A stretch of DNA of 64,000 bases from Conchocele bisecta (Eukaryota; Mollusca; Bivalvia; Lucinida; Thyasiridae), in contig CM055268.1 in the NCBI GenBank assembly GCA_029237695.1, positions 57,063,131-57,127,130 on the forward strand. The letters run 5' to 3'. The notes beneath the pieces are model-generated. The model was not told where the DNA came from, ran no database searches, and saw nothing but the letters and a program-made list of their open reading frames with translations. Positions 1-11,310 of this stretch are shown in pieces. How positions within the stretch are numbered: position 1 is the stretch's first letter; each line of letters starts with the position of its first letter. The position numbers and the translations under genes were made by a program.

Positions 1-62
1 TCATGGGGCCGGTTTCCTCTGTATCCACCTCCTTCCTGTCTCTCCATATTGGGAGACGACTA
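1..62 (-). repeat. Dispersed repeat fragment, shared with 15041-15096
   Basis: The reverse complement of these bases closely matches 15041-15096, inside the right arm of the Polinton. Both share a block reading GGAAGGAGGTGGATAC followed by GAGGAAACCGGCCCC. The copy is cut by the window edge. No coding potential is supported, and the family is not recognised beyond being repeated. Confidence 0.6.
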
Positions 63-544
63 AGCATTTATCGATTACCAGAGAAATCAGCAGAAAAATC
101 GAAATGTATGGTGTTTGAGCGAACCTGCAAATACGCCATTTTACCAAGCTCTATCTTTAAATTTGGTCCAATATTGATTTTATTACGAAAAAAATCCAAC
201 AATTTCCCCATGTTAAATCTCATTTATCCCGTCAACACAGTGCGTATGTACCGTGAAACACAGTGCCGTGAAACAGTTTTGATATATTGTCAATACGACC
301 TAACCACTGAGTATGAATATGTGCGGTGGCTGGGGTTATTGTTTTGCATGTTAAAGCCATTTGTAGGTGTTGACGGGATAAATAGAATAGTAGGTTAATT
401 AGTTCCGTGAAAGGGAAAAATATCTGGCGCGGCACGGAAACGGGATGTGCTCGGTAGAGCCTCGCCCATCCAGTTTCCTAAGCCTTGCCAGATAGTTTTC
501 CCATTCACGGCACTACATGTAACCTATACTATTCTCAAAAGATA
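63..544. other. Non-coding stretch, no gene seen
   Basis: The open frames here are short and resemble no family. At about 150-215 there is an inverted fragment (TTGGTCCAATATTGATTTTA) of the repeat found at 545-835. Nothing else is supported. Confidence 0.5.
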
Positions 545-835
545 CTCAGACATCTTCACTCACTCTGTGAAGACGTCTATGGGGATTTAACATGGGGATT
601 TATTTCTAATTTCAGAAATAGTGGACCGATTTTCAAAATTTAACTTGTTTTTCTGAATCCTCTCTTTGCTCCTCCGCCTTCTTTGCCCCAATAGGCAAAT
701 ACATTTTTTGTAATAAAATCAATATTGGACCAATTTCACGAAATAAAAATCAGGATCATTTTTAAATTTTGCTAAAATATTGTTTTTGCATTGTTTATAT
801 AGCCGTACAATTTGGGCAGGTTTCGTGAAACAGAC
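545..835 (+). repeat. Dispersed repeat, second copy at 36310-36690
   Basis: This begins around GTGAAGACGTCTATGGGGAT and ends around GCAGGTTTCGTGAAACAGACA. A diverged copy in the same orientation lies at about 36310-36690, with the same block order (TATGGGGATTTA, CAGAAATA.TG, AATAAA.TCAATATT, TTGTTTTTGCATTGT). No open frame is conserved between the copies, so this is a non-coding interspersed repeat of unknown class. Confidence 0.65.
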
Positions 836-959
836 ATCATGTATTATGTCTCGGGGAGGGTGGGTACTCGTAGTACAACTACAACTACAAATCAAATGTA
901 ACTTTAATTAACTGGATGCCATCCAACATATACTGCAGGCCCGTAGTGAGACCTGTTTG

Positions 960-1125
960 AAGGGGGTTTGGGGGGGGGGGGGGGGGGGGGTTTGGGGGTC
1001 GTTTCGAAGGCCCAAGGGGCCTGAGGTATCTAGGGGGGTCTAAATAAGTGGACCTCGAGGCTGAAAAAGTGGACCTCGAGGCTGGGCGGGGGTGGGGGGG
1101 GGTCGTCCGACCGCTCCGACACCCC
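960..1125. repeat. G-rich low-complexity tract with long G homopolymer
   Basis: A G homopolymer interrupted by few T bases lies at about 961-998 and is followed by further G runs and a duplicated GTGGACCTCGAGGCTG motif (about 1050-1085). The apparent minus-strand proline-rich frame over it is a by-product of the G tract. Such a tract could form G-quadruplexes and is prone to assembly-length error. Confidence 0.7.
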
Positions 1126-3354
1126 TGGCTACGGGTCTGTACTGTAATATAGATACATTTAAATAAAAAAGTGAGCATACATACCTCTGTAGATGTACTC
1201 GCCATACTTCTGTAGTTTAAATTAATATTTTTAATTCGTCCAATATCAACCACTTTCAACGGATAATTGAGAGGGCACCGTGCAACTTCAGGTATATCTG
1301 GAGCTGACCTAGCTGTATTCTATTTTTAGCACAGTGGAATTTCCCGAATAAACAATTCTGGAAAACAAAACAGGAAGTCGGTCAGAGTGGCTGTGTATTG
1401 CCATTGGATGGTATTTCCGAAAATGCATTTCACAAAAAACAGTTGCTATATATCAATGAAGTCGCATCTGGTCATTGGTCATAAACATGTGTTTGTCGCC
1501 TACTTATTGCATTTTAATATCAGCGTTCGATGTCGTAAACAGAAAGTTGAGGGAATTCCATGGTAAATTTAACTTGGTATACCCGCTAGCAGTGACGTAA
1601 TTCATTTTGAACAGCGATTCAGTTTTATAGGAACCAGTCGGCCAATAAATAAAGGAAACATGCAGGCAATTGATTTCCCATAGACCCACATGTTATTACT
1701 TCTATTCCTGGAGTCGGTGACATAAGCCGGTTCTAGATTAATGCCAAACACGGGGTCATGCGGGTTTATTTCTATGAGTTATTTCCCATTTTTTTGACGG
1801 AACCGTCTACTTTCACTTTCGAAACCTCTATCTCACCCCCACATCAAGTCGCACACAAATTTAACCTGCATGTGTAGAGCATGCAAATAACATAATAAAA
1901 TGTTTTTTTGTATCTATACCCATGGTTTCGATGCCAATGCATCTATCTAAAACGATTACAGTGACGTAATTCCATTCAATGACAGCGCAAATCCAATATG
2001 GCCGCCATATATGAGGCAATGCGTCCTCCTAATTTGACGATCGTGTTATTGTTTATGTCTGCATATGATATCAGAAGCATGTAAAGCATATTTTTACAAT
2101 TTCACTAGTATAGAGCCATTTCGACTATATTAAATCCAATATGGCCACCGTAAAAAGCAGTTAGAAGTTGGTGCAAAGGCCTGTCTATAGGCCAGCATAT
2201 TAATTAGGTTAAATTGGGAAATCAGGAATAGCTAACTTATGTACACGTATGGCATCACAACACATGCACGCTATTTGTCTAAACGTGCTTTCTGTAGTCA
2301 TACATGTATATGCGCATGCAATTTGATTCTTAAAGCACCATTATGTCGCTGCAACATACACTACTCTATATCTGAAGCATCTTCATTTTGTCATACAACG
2401 TATTGACACGTCTATGATACACATTCATATGACACATTATGTCATACCGAGACATATATACACTTATACAAATATAAAGAATAGTCTAATGCGAATTTAG
2501 GCACACATTGAAATTTTGCTTGCTGCAAAATGACACAGAAAATTGCCATAGCCATGTACTGAACTTTCAGTATTAGTACATTAATGGACATGAGTATGTC
2601 TGACAGGTTTGTTACTGAAATGTTGACAGAAAATTCCCTGATTGTCCCCTGACCTGGTTCATATTTTCCTGACCAATCCAAAATTCCGTGACTTTTCCAT
2701 GATGTAGGATGGAAAGCACTTCAAAGCAGTTATTTAGAAAACAAAACAAAACACACAAACTTTATGTCATAGTAGGGTCATTTCTGAGGATTCCGTGACC
2801 ATACTGTTCCTACCTTTTGTTATTGTTGAGTTTTTAACTTGTACCATTTTAGAAAACAAATAGCTCGTATGCATTTTTCAAAAATAATGGGAAAACATTT
2901 TAGAACACAAAATTCAAAATGGCCGCCAACGACATTTTGAACTATATAAAATGCATTATCTCTGTAATAAGATAAGCAAGAAGCACAAATGAGGTCGTTT
3001 CCCAATAATTAAATCATGCCAAACTGCTGGTATGGCTAATTTTTAGTTCGGACTTTGAAATCCAATATGGCTGTCGTCCATCATCTAAAATGCATAATAC
3101 TGCACATTGTTAGTCGGAGCTAAGCTAAAAGTAACACTAACGTGTATATATTCACTGCTGTTGCATGCCACACCTGCTGGAGGGGCTCTGTATTGGTTTG
3201 AAAGTCACTAAATCCTTGAAATCCAAGATGGCCGCCGTCCGCAATCTTGAACAATATAAAACACAATACTTATAGGAAAATTAAGATAAATGTACACCTG
3301 GTGTGACATTTTTGTTAGATATCAGTATCAGGAACTCCCAAGATGGCCGCCATA
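1126..3354. other. Repeat-rich non-coding DNA with scattered AATCCAATATGGCCGCC motifs
   Basis: No gene is supported. The stretch carries several variants of a short motif, AAATCCAAGATGGCCGCC, at about 1987, 2130, 2918, 3059, 3219 and 3338. The block at about 2860-3010 reappears inverted at about 16760-16880 beyond the Polinton. These look like remnants of an old interspersed repeat. Confidence 0.5.
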
Positions 3355-3360
3355 TGCCAT
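3355..3360. other. Target-site duplication, left copy (TGCCAT)
   Basis: The six bases TGCCAT immediately precede the left terminal inverted repeat and are repeated exactly at 15794-15799, directly after the right one. Six-base duplications are the known signature of Polinton/Maverick integration. Confidence 0.9.
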
Positions 3361-3651
3361 AGTAGTAAGGGACCTAACTTCAGTCGCTGGGGTTTATATG
3401 GTTTATATAGTGAAACGGCCGGAGCAGTAACTTTTCGATCGGAGTAGTCAAATTTCGATATAGGCAGACGCGCGCACCTGTATTTTCCGATACAAGGAGC
3501 ATTTTCCCAATACTGTCTTTCGATCAATAAAGCAGACGATACGTGGTTAACCCCGATTACGCTGTCCATTGTTGATCTACGGGTGATTTAATCCATTCAC
3601 TATGAGAAATGGTTTGTTTTGCGTCGTGTTTACTGCTGCAGACGACAATTT
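3361..3651. repeat. Left terminal inverted repeat of the Polinton
   Basis: These 291 bases match the reverse complement of 15504-15793 with only a handful of differences, for example a one-base length change near 3393. The tip contains a short AGT tandem repeat. Internal sub-repeats of TACTGCTGCAGACGACAAT occur at 3630-3648 and again at 3912-3930, outside the well-matched part, so the inner TIR border is diffuse. The apparent short protein in this repeat is the same in both ends because the ends are inverted copies, not because it is a gene. Confidence 0.9.
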
Positions 3652-4899
3652 AGGCTTTTCAAATAACGTGACGCATTGGACAGGTAGCTGTTTTAATATG
3701 GTTTAACAGGCCAACACTACATGTTTCACGCGTCATTAAGTACCAGCAGACGACACTATTTTTAACTAACGCAGCATATGAATATAATGACGATTGGTCT
3801 TCGGAATTTCGATATAGATGTGATCAATTTACAATATAATTAATACTGGAGATATGGTATTAAAAATCGATACGTGCCTATAGCAGACTAAAATAAACCG
3901 ATAACGGTCATTTACTGCTGCAGACGACAATGTATGCGAACTAATATCGGGTTTTCCAATAGTATAAACATGTACAGACACGTCTGCTCTGTGTATTATG
4001 CGGACAGTTGACAACCACGTGATGTCACGCATCAGTACCCTCAGCGATACATGACCCACTGTTAATATAAAGGTGTTTTTTTTCCAATATTTTATCATAG
4101 TGTGTCCGGCAGTCGTAGCGACAACATCTAAATTGTGGTCAATACCTGTTAATACGAGAGCGTCTGTATACAACACCTAACATCGCAGGTAATATTAGCA
4201 ATACACTGACTGCGTTTATAATATGATCTTGTCAATACACATTGTGACCGATGTATGTACATTTCTATTCATGTTATTTAACAGCTGAATAGGATAAACA
4301 CGTGGAGTGTGTACACATGTAACTGCAGTTAATTATGCTACATGCGTATATAATTCATCTATAGTCAATAGCAGTCGACACGGTAAATTGTAAGGATGTT
4401 TACATCCGTTTAGCAACATCGCTGACGGGTTTTCACGCAGCGTGTTTTAGTACAGATATGCTACGATTTTCGGGGTACACGAATATGAGAATGTACGTTA
4501 TATGAACTATTCACGACGGTATATGATATATGATTTGCTCAGTGGTCCGGGTTTATATCTCCATCTTGGATGGTTTGACATGGTCTACATATGATTACGA
4601 ATGTAGCTAGCGTACAATATCATATTAACTAGGGATTGTATATTCCGTTTTAATCAAATCGGCTATCCAATTGGCGGTCAACATAGTCTGAGACAGTAGC
4701 ATTTGACTAGGGTCGTTTGAATTTGTTATTGTTGATGATTATGCATAGTATGGTGTATATAATCCCATTCACGAGGGAGTGTCTTATTTGGTAGTTATAT
4801 GTATGTTGTGGCTATTTAAGTGATGTTTTATCACAACCGCCGTTCAATGGACTGGAGGGATGTTGACTCCGCATAATATATATATCAATGTTATACTTA
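3652..4899. other. Non-coding left arm of the Polinton
   Basis: No recognisable gene lies between the left repeat and the ATPase stop codon. The stretch is AT-rich and contains a second copy of the TIR sub-repeat (3912-3930) and a CAGCAGACGACACT motif near 3745. A minus-strand open frame at 3829-4176 shows no family features. In larger Polintons such space usually carries capsid or protease genes, and I see none. Confidence 0.55.
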
Positions 4900-6493
4900 T
4901 TACGCTGTCTGTGTAATATGCTCTTCTTCGGGGTTGTCATCGGCTTTTCGTTTTGCGGATTGGCCCTCGTAACACCATTGTTTCACGTGCCGTTGTAAAT
5001 CGTGGCTGTCCATAAACACAAGCCCGCAGTCATCGCAAGAATGCATGTCTTCTGTGTCTTGATCGTGTTCTGAATATGATACTTCTCCTGAGTTGTATCG
5101 CCGTATGTCGTTATTATCAATGCGGACGTCGTTCCTATGGTCTGTAGGTTTAACACTGCTATGCGATTCGCGTCCTCTTATGCTGTTGTTGAAACTGTTT
5201 GTCTCGTCCCTTCTTATGCTATTTAGAATGTTTGTGCGCATGCGCAAATGCTCCGGGGTTCTGGCCTTTAAATCAACCACTAGATAACCGTACGGTTTAT
5301 TCACAGCTTCATCAAACTGACGCAGAAGTACCTGCGGATTAGTAGGATACATCTGCCTGGCTAGTGTCATTACTGGTTGTTTGTCTACGGGAGTTTTAAA
5401 TAATACCAGATACTGACAATTTCTTCGCATGGTTGGGTTTTTACTATGGAGCATGTTTTGGTTTAAAGAGATGACGGACATGTTCCTATGATGACTTCCT
5501 TCCGTATATAACTCTGTAACACGTTCATCTTTCGCAGCTTCGGACGCCATGTCATCCAGTATAATAAGGTTATTGAGTTTTGGATCTATGAATTCGTCAT
5601 TTTCTAAGTTGAATGGAAGCCCCTTGATGAACTCGACCTTGGGATATACGCGCTGTCTGATGTGATCGTATAACGGTTGCCATCTCTTGTAAAGCCAAAT
5701 AATTCTCTGTGGCGCTGGAGATATCTTTTCATTCGCTCGTTCAAACAATTGCGTTACGAAGTAGGTTTTTCCGGACGACGTCGGGCCGCTAATCATGCAT
5801 GTAAATGGATGTTCGAAAACGAAGTTTGACTGCGTATCTGACTGCGTAGGCGCTGCCACCAATTCCTGATTCGTCTGATCTTCTGGCTGTCTCATATCTT
5901 TCGGAGCTCTCGGAGCTTCCATTTCTGCCAGAGCTCTCGGAGCTCCCATGGGAGCTCCCATGAGAGCTCCCATTTCTTCCGGAGCTCGGAGCTCCAATTT
6001 TTGGAGCTCTTTGTGAGCTCTCGGAGCTCCCAACTCTCGGAGCTCCCACTTCGGGAGCTCTTTGGGAGCTCCCGGAGCCCCGGAGCTCCCACGGGAGCTG
6101 CCAACTCTCGGAGCTCCCATTTCTGGAGCTCTTTGGGAGCTCCCGGAGCTCCCGGAGCTCCCACGGGAGCTCCCAACTCTCGGAGCTCCCATTTCGGGAG
6201 CTCTTTGGGAGCTCCCGGAGAGCTCCCACAGGAGCTCCCAACTCTCGGAGCTCCCATCTCGGGAGCTCTTTGGGAGCTCCCATTCCTCTCTTAGCTCCCA
6301 TGAGAGCTCCCATTTCTTCCGGAGCTCTCGGAGCTCCCATTTCTCCCGGAGCTCTCGGAGCTCCCATATCTTCATGAGCTCCATGCTTTATGTGCGTTAC
6401 GCCTCTTCCTGTCATTTCCCCGTGTTTATTAGTTAAATGACGATTCATGTTGAATCTACTACTAAATCTGATGTTGCACGTTTGACACTCCAT
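4900..6493 (-). pseudogene. A32/FtsK-like packaging-type ATPase with N- and C-terminal zinc fingers, frameshifted
   Basis: The ATPase core lies at about 5250-5830. It has Walker A GPTSSGKT (about 5766-5790), Walker B LIILDDM (about 5550-5575) and a downstream ISLNQNML polar strand. This matches the HerA/FtsK/A32 ATPases that Polintons and related viruses use for genome packaging. The gene starts at 6493 with a C2H2 finger (CQTCNIRF...NRHLTNKH) and ends with a second, C2HC-type finger (CDDCGLVF...RHVKQWC) and a basic-acidic tail. Between the first finger and the ATPase is a long repeat of GAGCTC-rich DNA (about 5880-6400). The finger and the ATPase are in different frames. The total length is one base more than a multiple of three, so a single net +1 change within the repeat explains the break. 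It diverges from the polymerase gene with 255 bp between the start codons. Function is known only by family. Confidence 0.8.
5880..6400. repeat. GGAGCTC minisatellite inside the ATPase gene, open in nearly all frames
   Basis: This stretch is built of degenerate units such as GGAGCTCCCATTTC and TTTGGGAGCTC, dense with the palindrome GAGCTC. It is almost free of stop codons on both strands, so different frames encode GAPRAPEEM-type, WELREL-type and SSRSS-type repeats. Because the core unit is palindromic, the two strands read alike. Length changes here would shift the frame of the downstream ATPase, which is what is observed. Confidence 0.85.
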
Positions 6494-6748
6494 GATTATA
6501 TGATTTTATATACGAACACACCCCCTCTTATGCATTTTGCAAACAACTAGTTTGAACCGGTTCCAACAGGTTTCATCCGGCTAGCCCCATCACAATAAAC
6601 CAATCAAATTTCCGTACTCATTCGTATCAACCAATCAAAACCCTAGCTAAACTGACCAATCACAGCGAGGCGTGTGATTTTATAATGTATAAGAAGGAGG
6701 CACTGACACTATTATTCATTATACTTCCAGACACCACAGAGAGAAGTC
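6494..6748. promoter_or_regulatory. Divergent promoter between ATPase and polymerase genes
   Basis: The 255 bp between the two start codons contain three same-strand CCAAT boxes (6600-6604, 6631-6635 and 6656-6660, each in an ACCAATCA context). There is a TATAAT box at 6681-6686 about 65 bp before the plus-strand start, and on the minus strand a TATATAAAA box at about 6501-6510 close to the ATPase start. The ATPase TATA lies very near its ATG, so its leader would be short. Promoter function is inferred from motifs only. Confidence 0.65.
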
Positions 6749-7690
6749 ATGGCTTACACCTGTGAAGAATGTGGGACCAGTTTATCCAAGTTGAGCCAGT
6801 TGCTACAACATCAACGAAGTGAAAACCATTTGAAGAAGTACCCATGTCTGATTTGTGGGAAGGTTTTCTCGAGGAAAGACAATCTAGTTCAGCACATAAA
6901 GAAACATACAACACCTTCAAACGTGAACTGTGATAAGTGTGGACAGGCATTCAGTAAACAATTCAATCTCGACAGGCACAAGGAGCGTGCGCACCAAATC
7001 GGTGCTGGACGGAAACGACCAAATGACGACGGGGAAAATCACACCATCGCAAAAAAACTTCGCATTGACGATGATCCCCGACGTTTCTACATACTGAAGA
7101 AAGTCAGGGAACAGACCATTAACAAAATCGGAACAACTGCGACAACGTACAATGTGCAGTTTAAAGAACTGGAGGTTGTGGATGTTCCTGAAATTTTGAA
7201 AACGCTGAAGCGATTGTTTAGTGCCATTAGTGAAGATGTGCCTTTAAACGCCAAACCAAGTGGCACGATACGAGTAGCTATAGAATGTCCCACGTTGGAT
7301 TATCCGATCATTATTCCATTTGGACAAGTTCAACATCTTACAGCGGATTCGATATTGTCAGAGATAGAAAGAGTGCTACAGTCTAATGAAGATTTTATTT
7401 TGGATGAAGGATTAAAACTTGAAGTCACACATGTGGATATGCCTAAAGGTGGTTCTCACAAACGATGCAAATACGTGAATACGGACCAATTTCTAGTGGA
7501 CAAAAAGTGTATTATACGCATACAAAATAAAGACGAATTGTGTTGTGCACGCTCTTTGGTGACGGCGAAGGCGAGGTTGGACAAACACGAGAAATGGGAC
7601 AGCATCAGACGCGGTTATGATATACAATCTTTGCTGGCCACAGCACTTCATAATAATGCTGGTGTTCCACTCGGAAAATGTGGAATTCCA

Positions 7691-7693
7691 TAA
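7691..7693 (+). other. Premature stop inside the polymerase gene
   Basis: TAA follows the motif VPLGKCGIP. The same frame stays open beyond it (IKQFQEYL, then HHDDHYDVITSM) up to the next lesion near 8370. The fingers-plus-linker segment and the Cys-rich segment are therefore one protein split by one nonsense codon, not two genes. Confidence 0.8.
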
Positions 7694-10615
7694 ATTAAAC
7701 AATTTCAAGAATATCTGGTAGACTATCAGATAAATATCGTATCAAAGAAATATTTCGGCGCAATTATATATTCCGGACCAGAATCGGGCAATAAACTGTA
7801 TATATATCACCATGACGACCACTATGATGTGATAACTAGTATGGCAGCATTTCTGACAAAGAATTATTATTGTTCAAAGTGTCAGGAGGGATACGACCAC
7901 AAGGAGAAACATGCATGTCATAATACGTGTTTAGCGTTCAGAAAAATACACGAAGAACGTGACGAGTCGTGGCTCCATTGTGATATCTGTAATCGATATT
8001 TTAAAGGGGAAGAATGTTTTACTCTTCACCAGCGTATGACCAAGAATGAAAATTCCACGTGCAAGAGATTCTATCGATGTATGGACTGTGGAAAAACCGT
8101 CAACAAAAAGAGAAGAACTAAGCAACACGTGTGTGGCGGAATACTATGTAAATTATGCGATGGTCATTTCCCTCAAGGTCACAAGTGTTTCATGCTGCCA
8201 GAGGAAGAACCCGATGACGTACCAACATCTATTGACGAAGAGCTTGTTGTAGAGTACGAAAATATTAAGACGTACATATTCTTCGATTTTGAATGCACAC
8301 AGGACGATATAATACAATGCGATAAAGGATACAGAGCAGACAGGACAGGAAAATGTGTAAACTGCAATAAACTGCGGAGCAATGGAACATATACCAAATA
8401 TGTGTGTTGTCCACAAGGTGTGTACACATTGTATGGACAAAGAGCTTACTACAGAAAGCGAATGTGAAAACTGTGGTATGAATGAAATGGTTTTTGGAGG
8501 ATCTAACACTGTCGATGACTTTTGTATGTGGCTATTCTCGGAAGACAATTTCAATTCCACCGTTTTGTGTCACAATTTCCAAGGATATGACTCGTATCCT
8601 ATATTACAATACCTGTACCAAAATGGCGTATTACCATCGATTGTACCAAATGGTGCTAAGATGATGTCACTTACAGTTCCATCGTGTAAGATTAGAATGA
8701 TAGATTCATTGAACTTCCTTCCAATGGCTCTGGCAAAGTTACCGGCTATGTTTGGTTTTGACGAGCTTGCCAAAGGCAACTTCGCACACTTGTTCAATCG
8801 GAAAGAAAACCAGAATGTTGTTTTAGAACACCTACCGGATATACACTATTACAATCCGGATGGCATGAAACAAGAAGAAAGGGATGTATTTCTACAATGG
8901 TACGAACAAAATAAAGACAATACGTTCGACTTTCAGAAACAACGTCTCACGTATTGTCGCTCAGATGTGAACATTCTACGACGATGTTGTTTGAAATTTC
9001 GCGAAAACTTTATGGATATTACACATCTAGATCCGTTTGACAAATGTATTACTATAGAATCGGCGTGCCATTTAGTGTTCAGAACAAACTTCTTGAAACA
9101 TGACACTCTAGGAATCATCCCAGCACAAGGTTATTACCATGAACAAGTTCAATCGGTCAAAGCATTACAGTGGTTAAAATACATGTCACACACTCTGGGA
9201 ATACGGATACAACACGCAAGGAATGGCGGTGAAAAATCTATTGGCCCTTACCAGGTGGACGGTTACTATGAGACAGACGAAGGGGAGAATGTCGTTCTAG
9301 AATTCCACGGCGATTTCTGGCATGGAAATCCGCGGAAATTTGCGGGTTCTACCATGAATCCAGTAAATAAAATGACAATGTCTGAGCTCTATCAGAGAAC
9401 AATGGACAACAAGAAATACATAGAAGATCTAGGGTATACATACGTATCAATTTGGGAGTCTGAATTTGACATGCAAATAACAGACAATACCGATATGTCG
9501 ACATATACAAAGCCTGGAAATGATCACCAGTCTCAAACCAAGAGATGCGTTTTATGGTGGACCCACAGAGGCCTTTACCTTATATAAAGAAGCTCGGGAT
9601 CAGGAACGTATTATGTATTATGACGTAACGTCACTATATCCATACATTAACAAAACTGGAAAAGTACCACTCGGTCATCCTCAGATCATCACAGAAGAGT
9701 TCGATAGTCTAGATAGATATGAAGGTTTGGTCAAGTGTAAGATCGTTCCACCGAAAGAATTATTCATGCCCGTATTGACATGCAGATTGAATGGGAAACT
9801 ACTCTTTGCATTATGCAACAAATGCGCGGAAACGAAACAGCAGTCACATTGTTGTCATACAGAGGAGGAGCGAGCATTCATTGGTACATGGGTTACGGAC
9901 GAGGTGAAGAAAGCACACGAAAAAGGATATCTTGTTAAGCATATATACGAAGTGTGGCATTTTGATGAAGTATCACAGTATGATCAAACAACTATGGAAG
10001 GAGGTGTGTTTAAGGATTATGTCAACACATTCCTCAAATTGAAGCAAGAATCATCAGGCTGGCCTCAGTGGTGTACAACCGAAGAACAAAAGAAAGAGTA
10101 TATACAACTCTATCATGAGAAGGAGGGAATACTGATGGACTACCACAAGATTGAGAAGAATAAAGGCATGAGAGCTTCAGCAAAATTGATGCTTAATTCC
10201 TTTTGGGGGAAATTTGGACAGCGCTTAAACATGTCGCAAGTTGAGTATGTGGATGATCCAGCCATATTCTTCGACAAAGTCGCGAGCGATAGTGAAGAAA
10301 TTACTGCAGTAAACTTCGTAAACGACAGTATGGTAGAAATGAGATTGCTATTTAAAGAGGATTTCATTGAAACTTCAATCAAAATAAATGTAGTTATAGC
10401 TGCCTACACGACAGCACAGGCAAGACTTAAATTGTACAGTTATCTAGACATACTTGGACAAAGAGCGCTGTACGCTGAAACTGATTCTGTTGTCTTCTCA
10501 ACCAAACCTGGAGAGTGGGCACCGGCCCTGGGAGATTATCTAGGTGACCTAACAGACGAAGTACCAAACAACGAAATCGAAACATTCGTCACTGGTGGTC
10601 CAAAGAACTACGCGT

Positions 10616-10619
10616 TTAA
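10616..10619. other. TTAA target-site duplication, left side of piggyBac
   Basis: TTAA lies directly before the left piggyBac tip and is repeated at 14038-14041 after the right tip. TTAA is the invariant piggyBac target. It lies inside a Phe-Lys codon pair of the polymerase gene. Confidence 0.92.
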
Positions 10620-10799
10620 CTCATTCCACCCTAGCCACTGCTAGCCAGTTCCCTCCTACAGGTATCTGCTAGGCTACCTCCTAGCAGCAGCAGTGGGCTT
10701 ATCAGCTCTGTCTCCCTAGGACTTATTGAGAAACTTATTCCGTTTTGAAACTCAACAACTAGGTGTGTTACAACAATGGCTTATAATTCATGTGAATAA

Positions 10800-11310
10800 A
10801 TATCAATAAATATGAAATTCTGCACACATGTAGAATTAAAAATTTGCTAAACAATGATATTATTTTTTTCATAAATAAGTCACTACTTGTTCCATTCACA
10901 CTAGATAAGCAGCATATCTTTTCATATTTTCCCATAAAACATACAAGTTGTGGAGTCATGTTATAATTTTTTGAATTGTCTTAGGAGACGATCCGAAAGA
11001 ACTCTCAATTTACATGTTCCATAGATAATATATTGAAAACTGTGTTGCGGGGCATCAGATAAGCAACGTATATGGACTATAGTTTCATACATCTCCATAA
11101 AAACATACAAGTTGCACATTTTTAGAAAGGTCTTATCATGCTTATGAAACTGTTCTAATAGACTCCCAATTTGCATATTTCATTGTGAAATATGAAGAAA
11201 AACAGTGCTGCAGGGTAGCAGATAAGCAGCAGATATTGATATGTTTTCATATTTCTCAATAAAAGCGACAATCTGCATTTTTTTTTAAAATTTCAATCAT
11301 TTAGACACTG
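10800..11310. repeat. Three diverged tandem units in the piggyBac 3' region
   Basis: Units of roughly 150-180 bp share the order CAGATAAGCA.CATAT, TTTTCATA.TT.CCCATAAAA, and ACATACAAGTTG or a variant of it. The matches lie at about 10900-10950, 11055-11115 and 11215-11275. They sit between the transposase stop and the left tip. Their role is unknown; subterminal repeats can bind transposase, but that is not shown here. Confidence 0.55.

Larger units (their letters stand above)
6749..10619 (+). pseudogene. Polinton family B DNA polymerase with N-terminal C2H2 fingers, main part (interrupted by piggyBac)
   Basis: The product is a protein-primed-type DNA polymerase of the Polinton group. Three C2H2 fingers open the protein (residues about 5-81). 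A conserved linker and a second Cys/His-rich region (7865-8180) follow. The 3'-5' exonuclease motifs are DFECT (about 8285), HNFQGYDS (about 8570) and YCRSDVNIL (about 8950). The polymerase motifs are DVTSLYP (about 9621), KLMLNSFWGKFG (about 10180) and AETDSVVF (about 10474). Four lesions are visible: an in-frame TAA at 7691-7693 after CGIP, one-base frameshifts near 8370 and near 9515-9530, and a piggyBac insertion at the TTAA 10616-10619. Motif C reads ETD where the family has DTD. Apart from these lesions the length, about 1381 codons with the 3' piece, is consistent with one continuous gene. Start: first ATG after the TATA box, just before the first finger. Confidence 0.88.

Noticed and set aside
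885..1259. Proline-rich minus-strand open frame
   Set aside because: It is made by the G homopolymer and G-rich tract read in reverse. No domain, and composition is an artefact.
3315..3569. Conserved-looking protein present at both 3315-3569 (minus) and 15586-15774 (plus)
   Set aside because: The two are identical because they are the two inverted ends of one transposon. There is no gene signal and the frames differ in length at the element border.
6001..6436. Plus-strand open frames opposite the ATPase gene
   Set aside because: They are shadows of the palindromic GAGCTC repeat and encode only low-complexity sequence.
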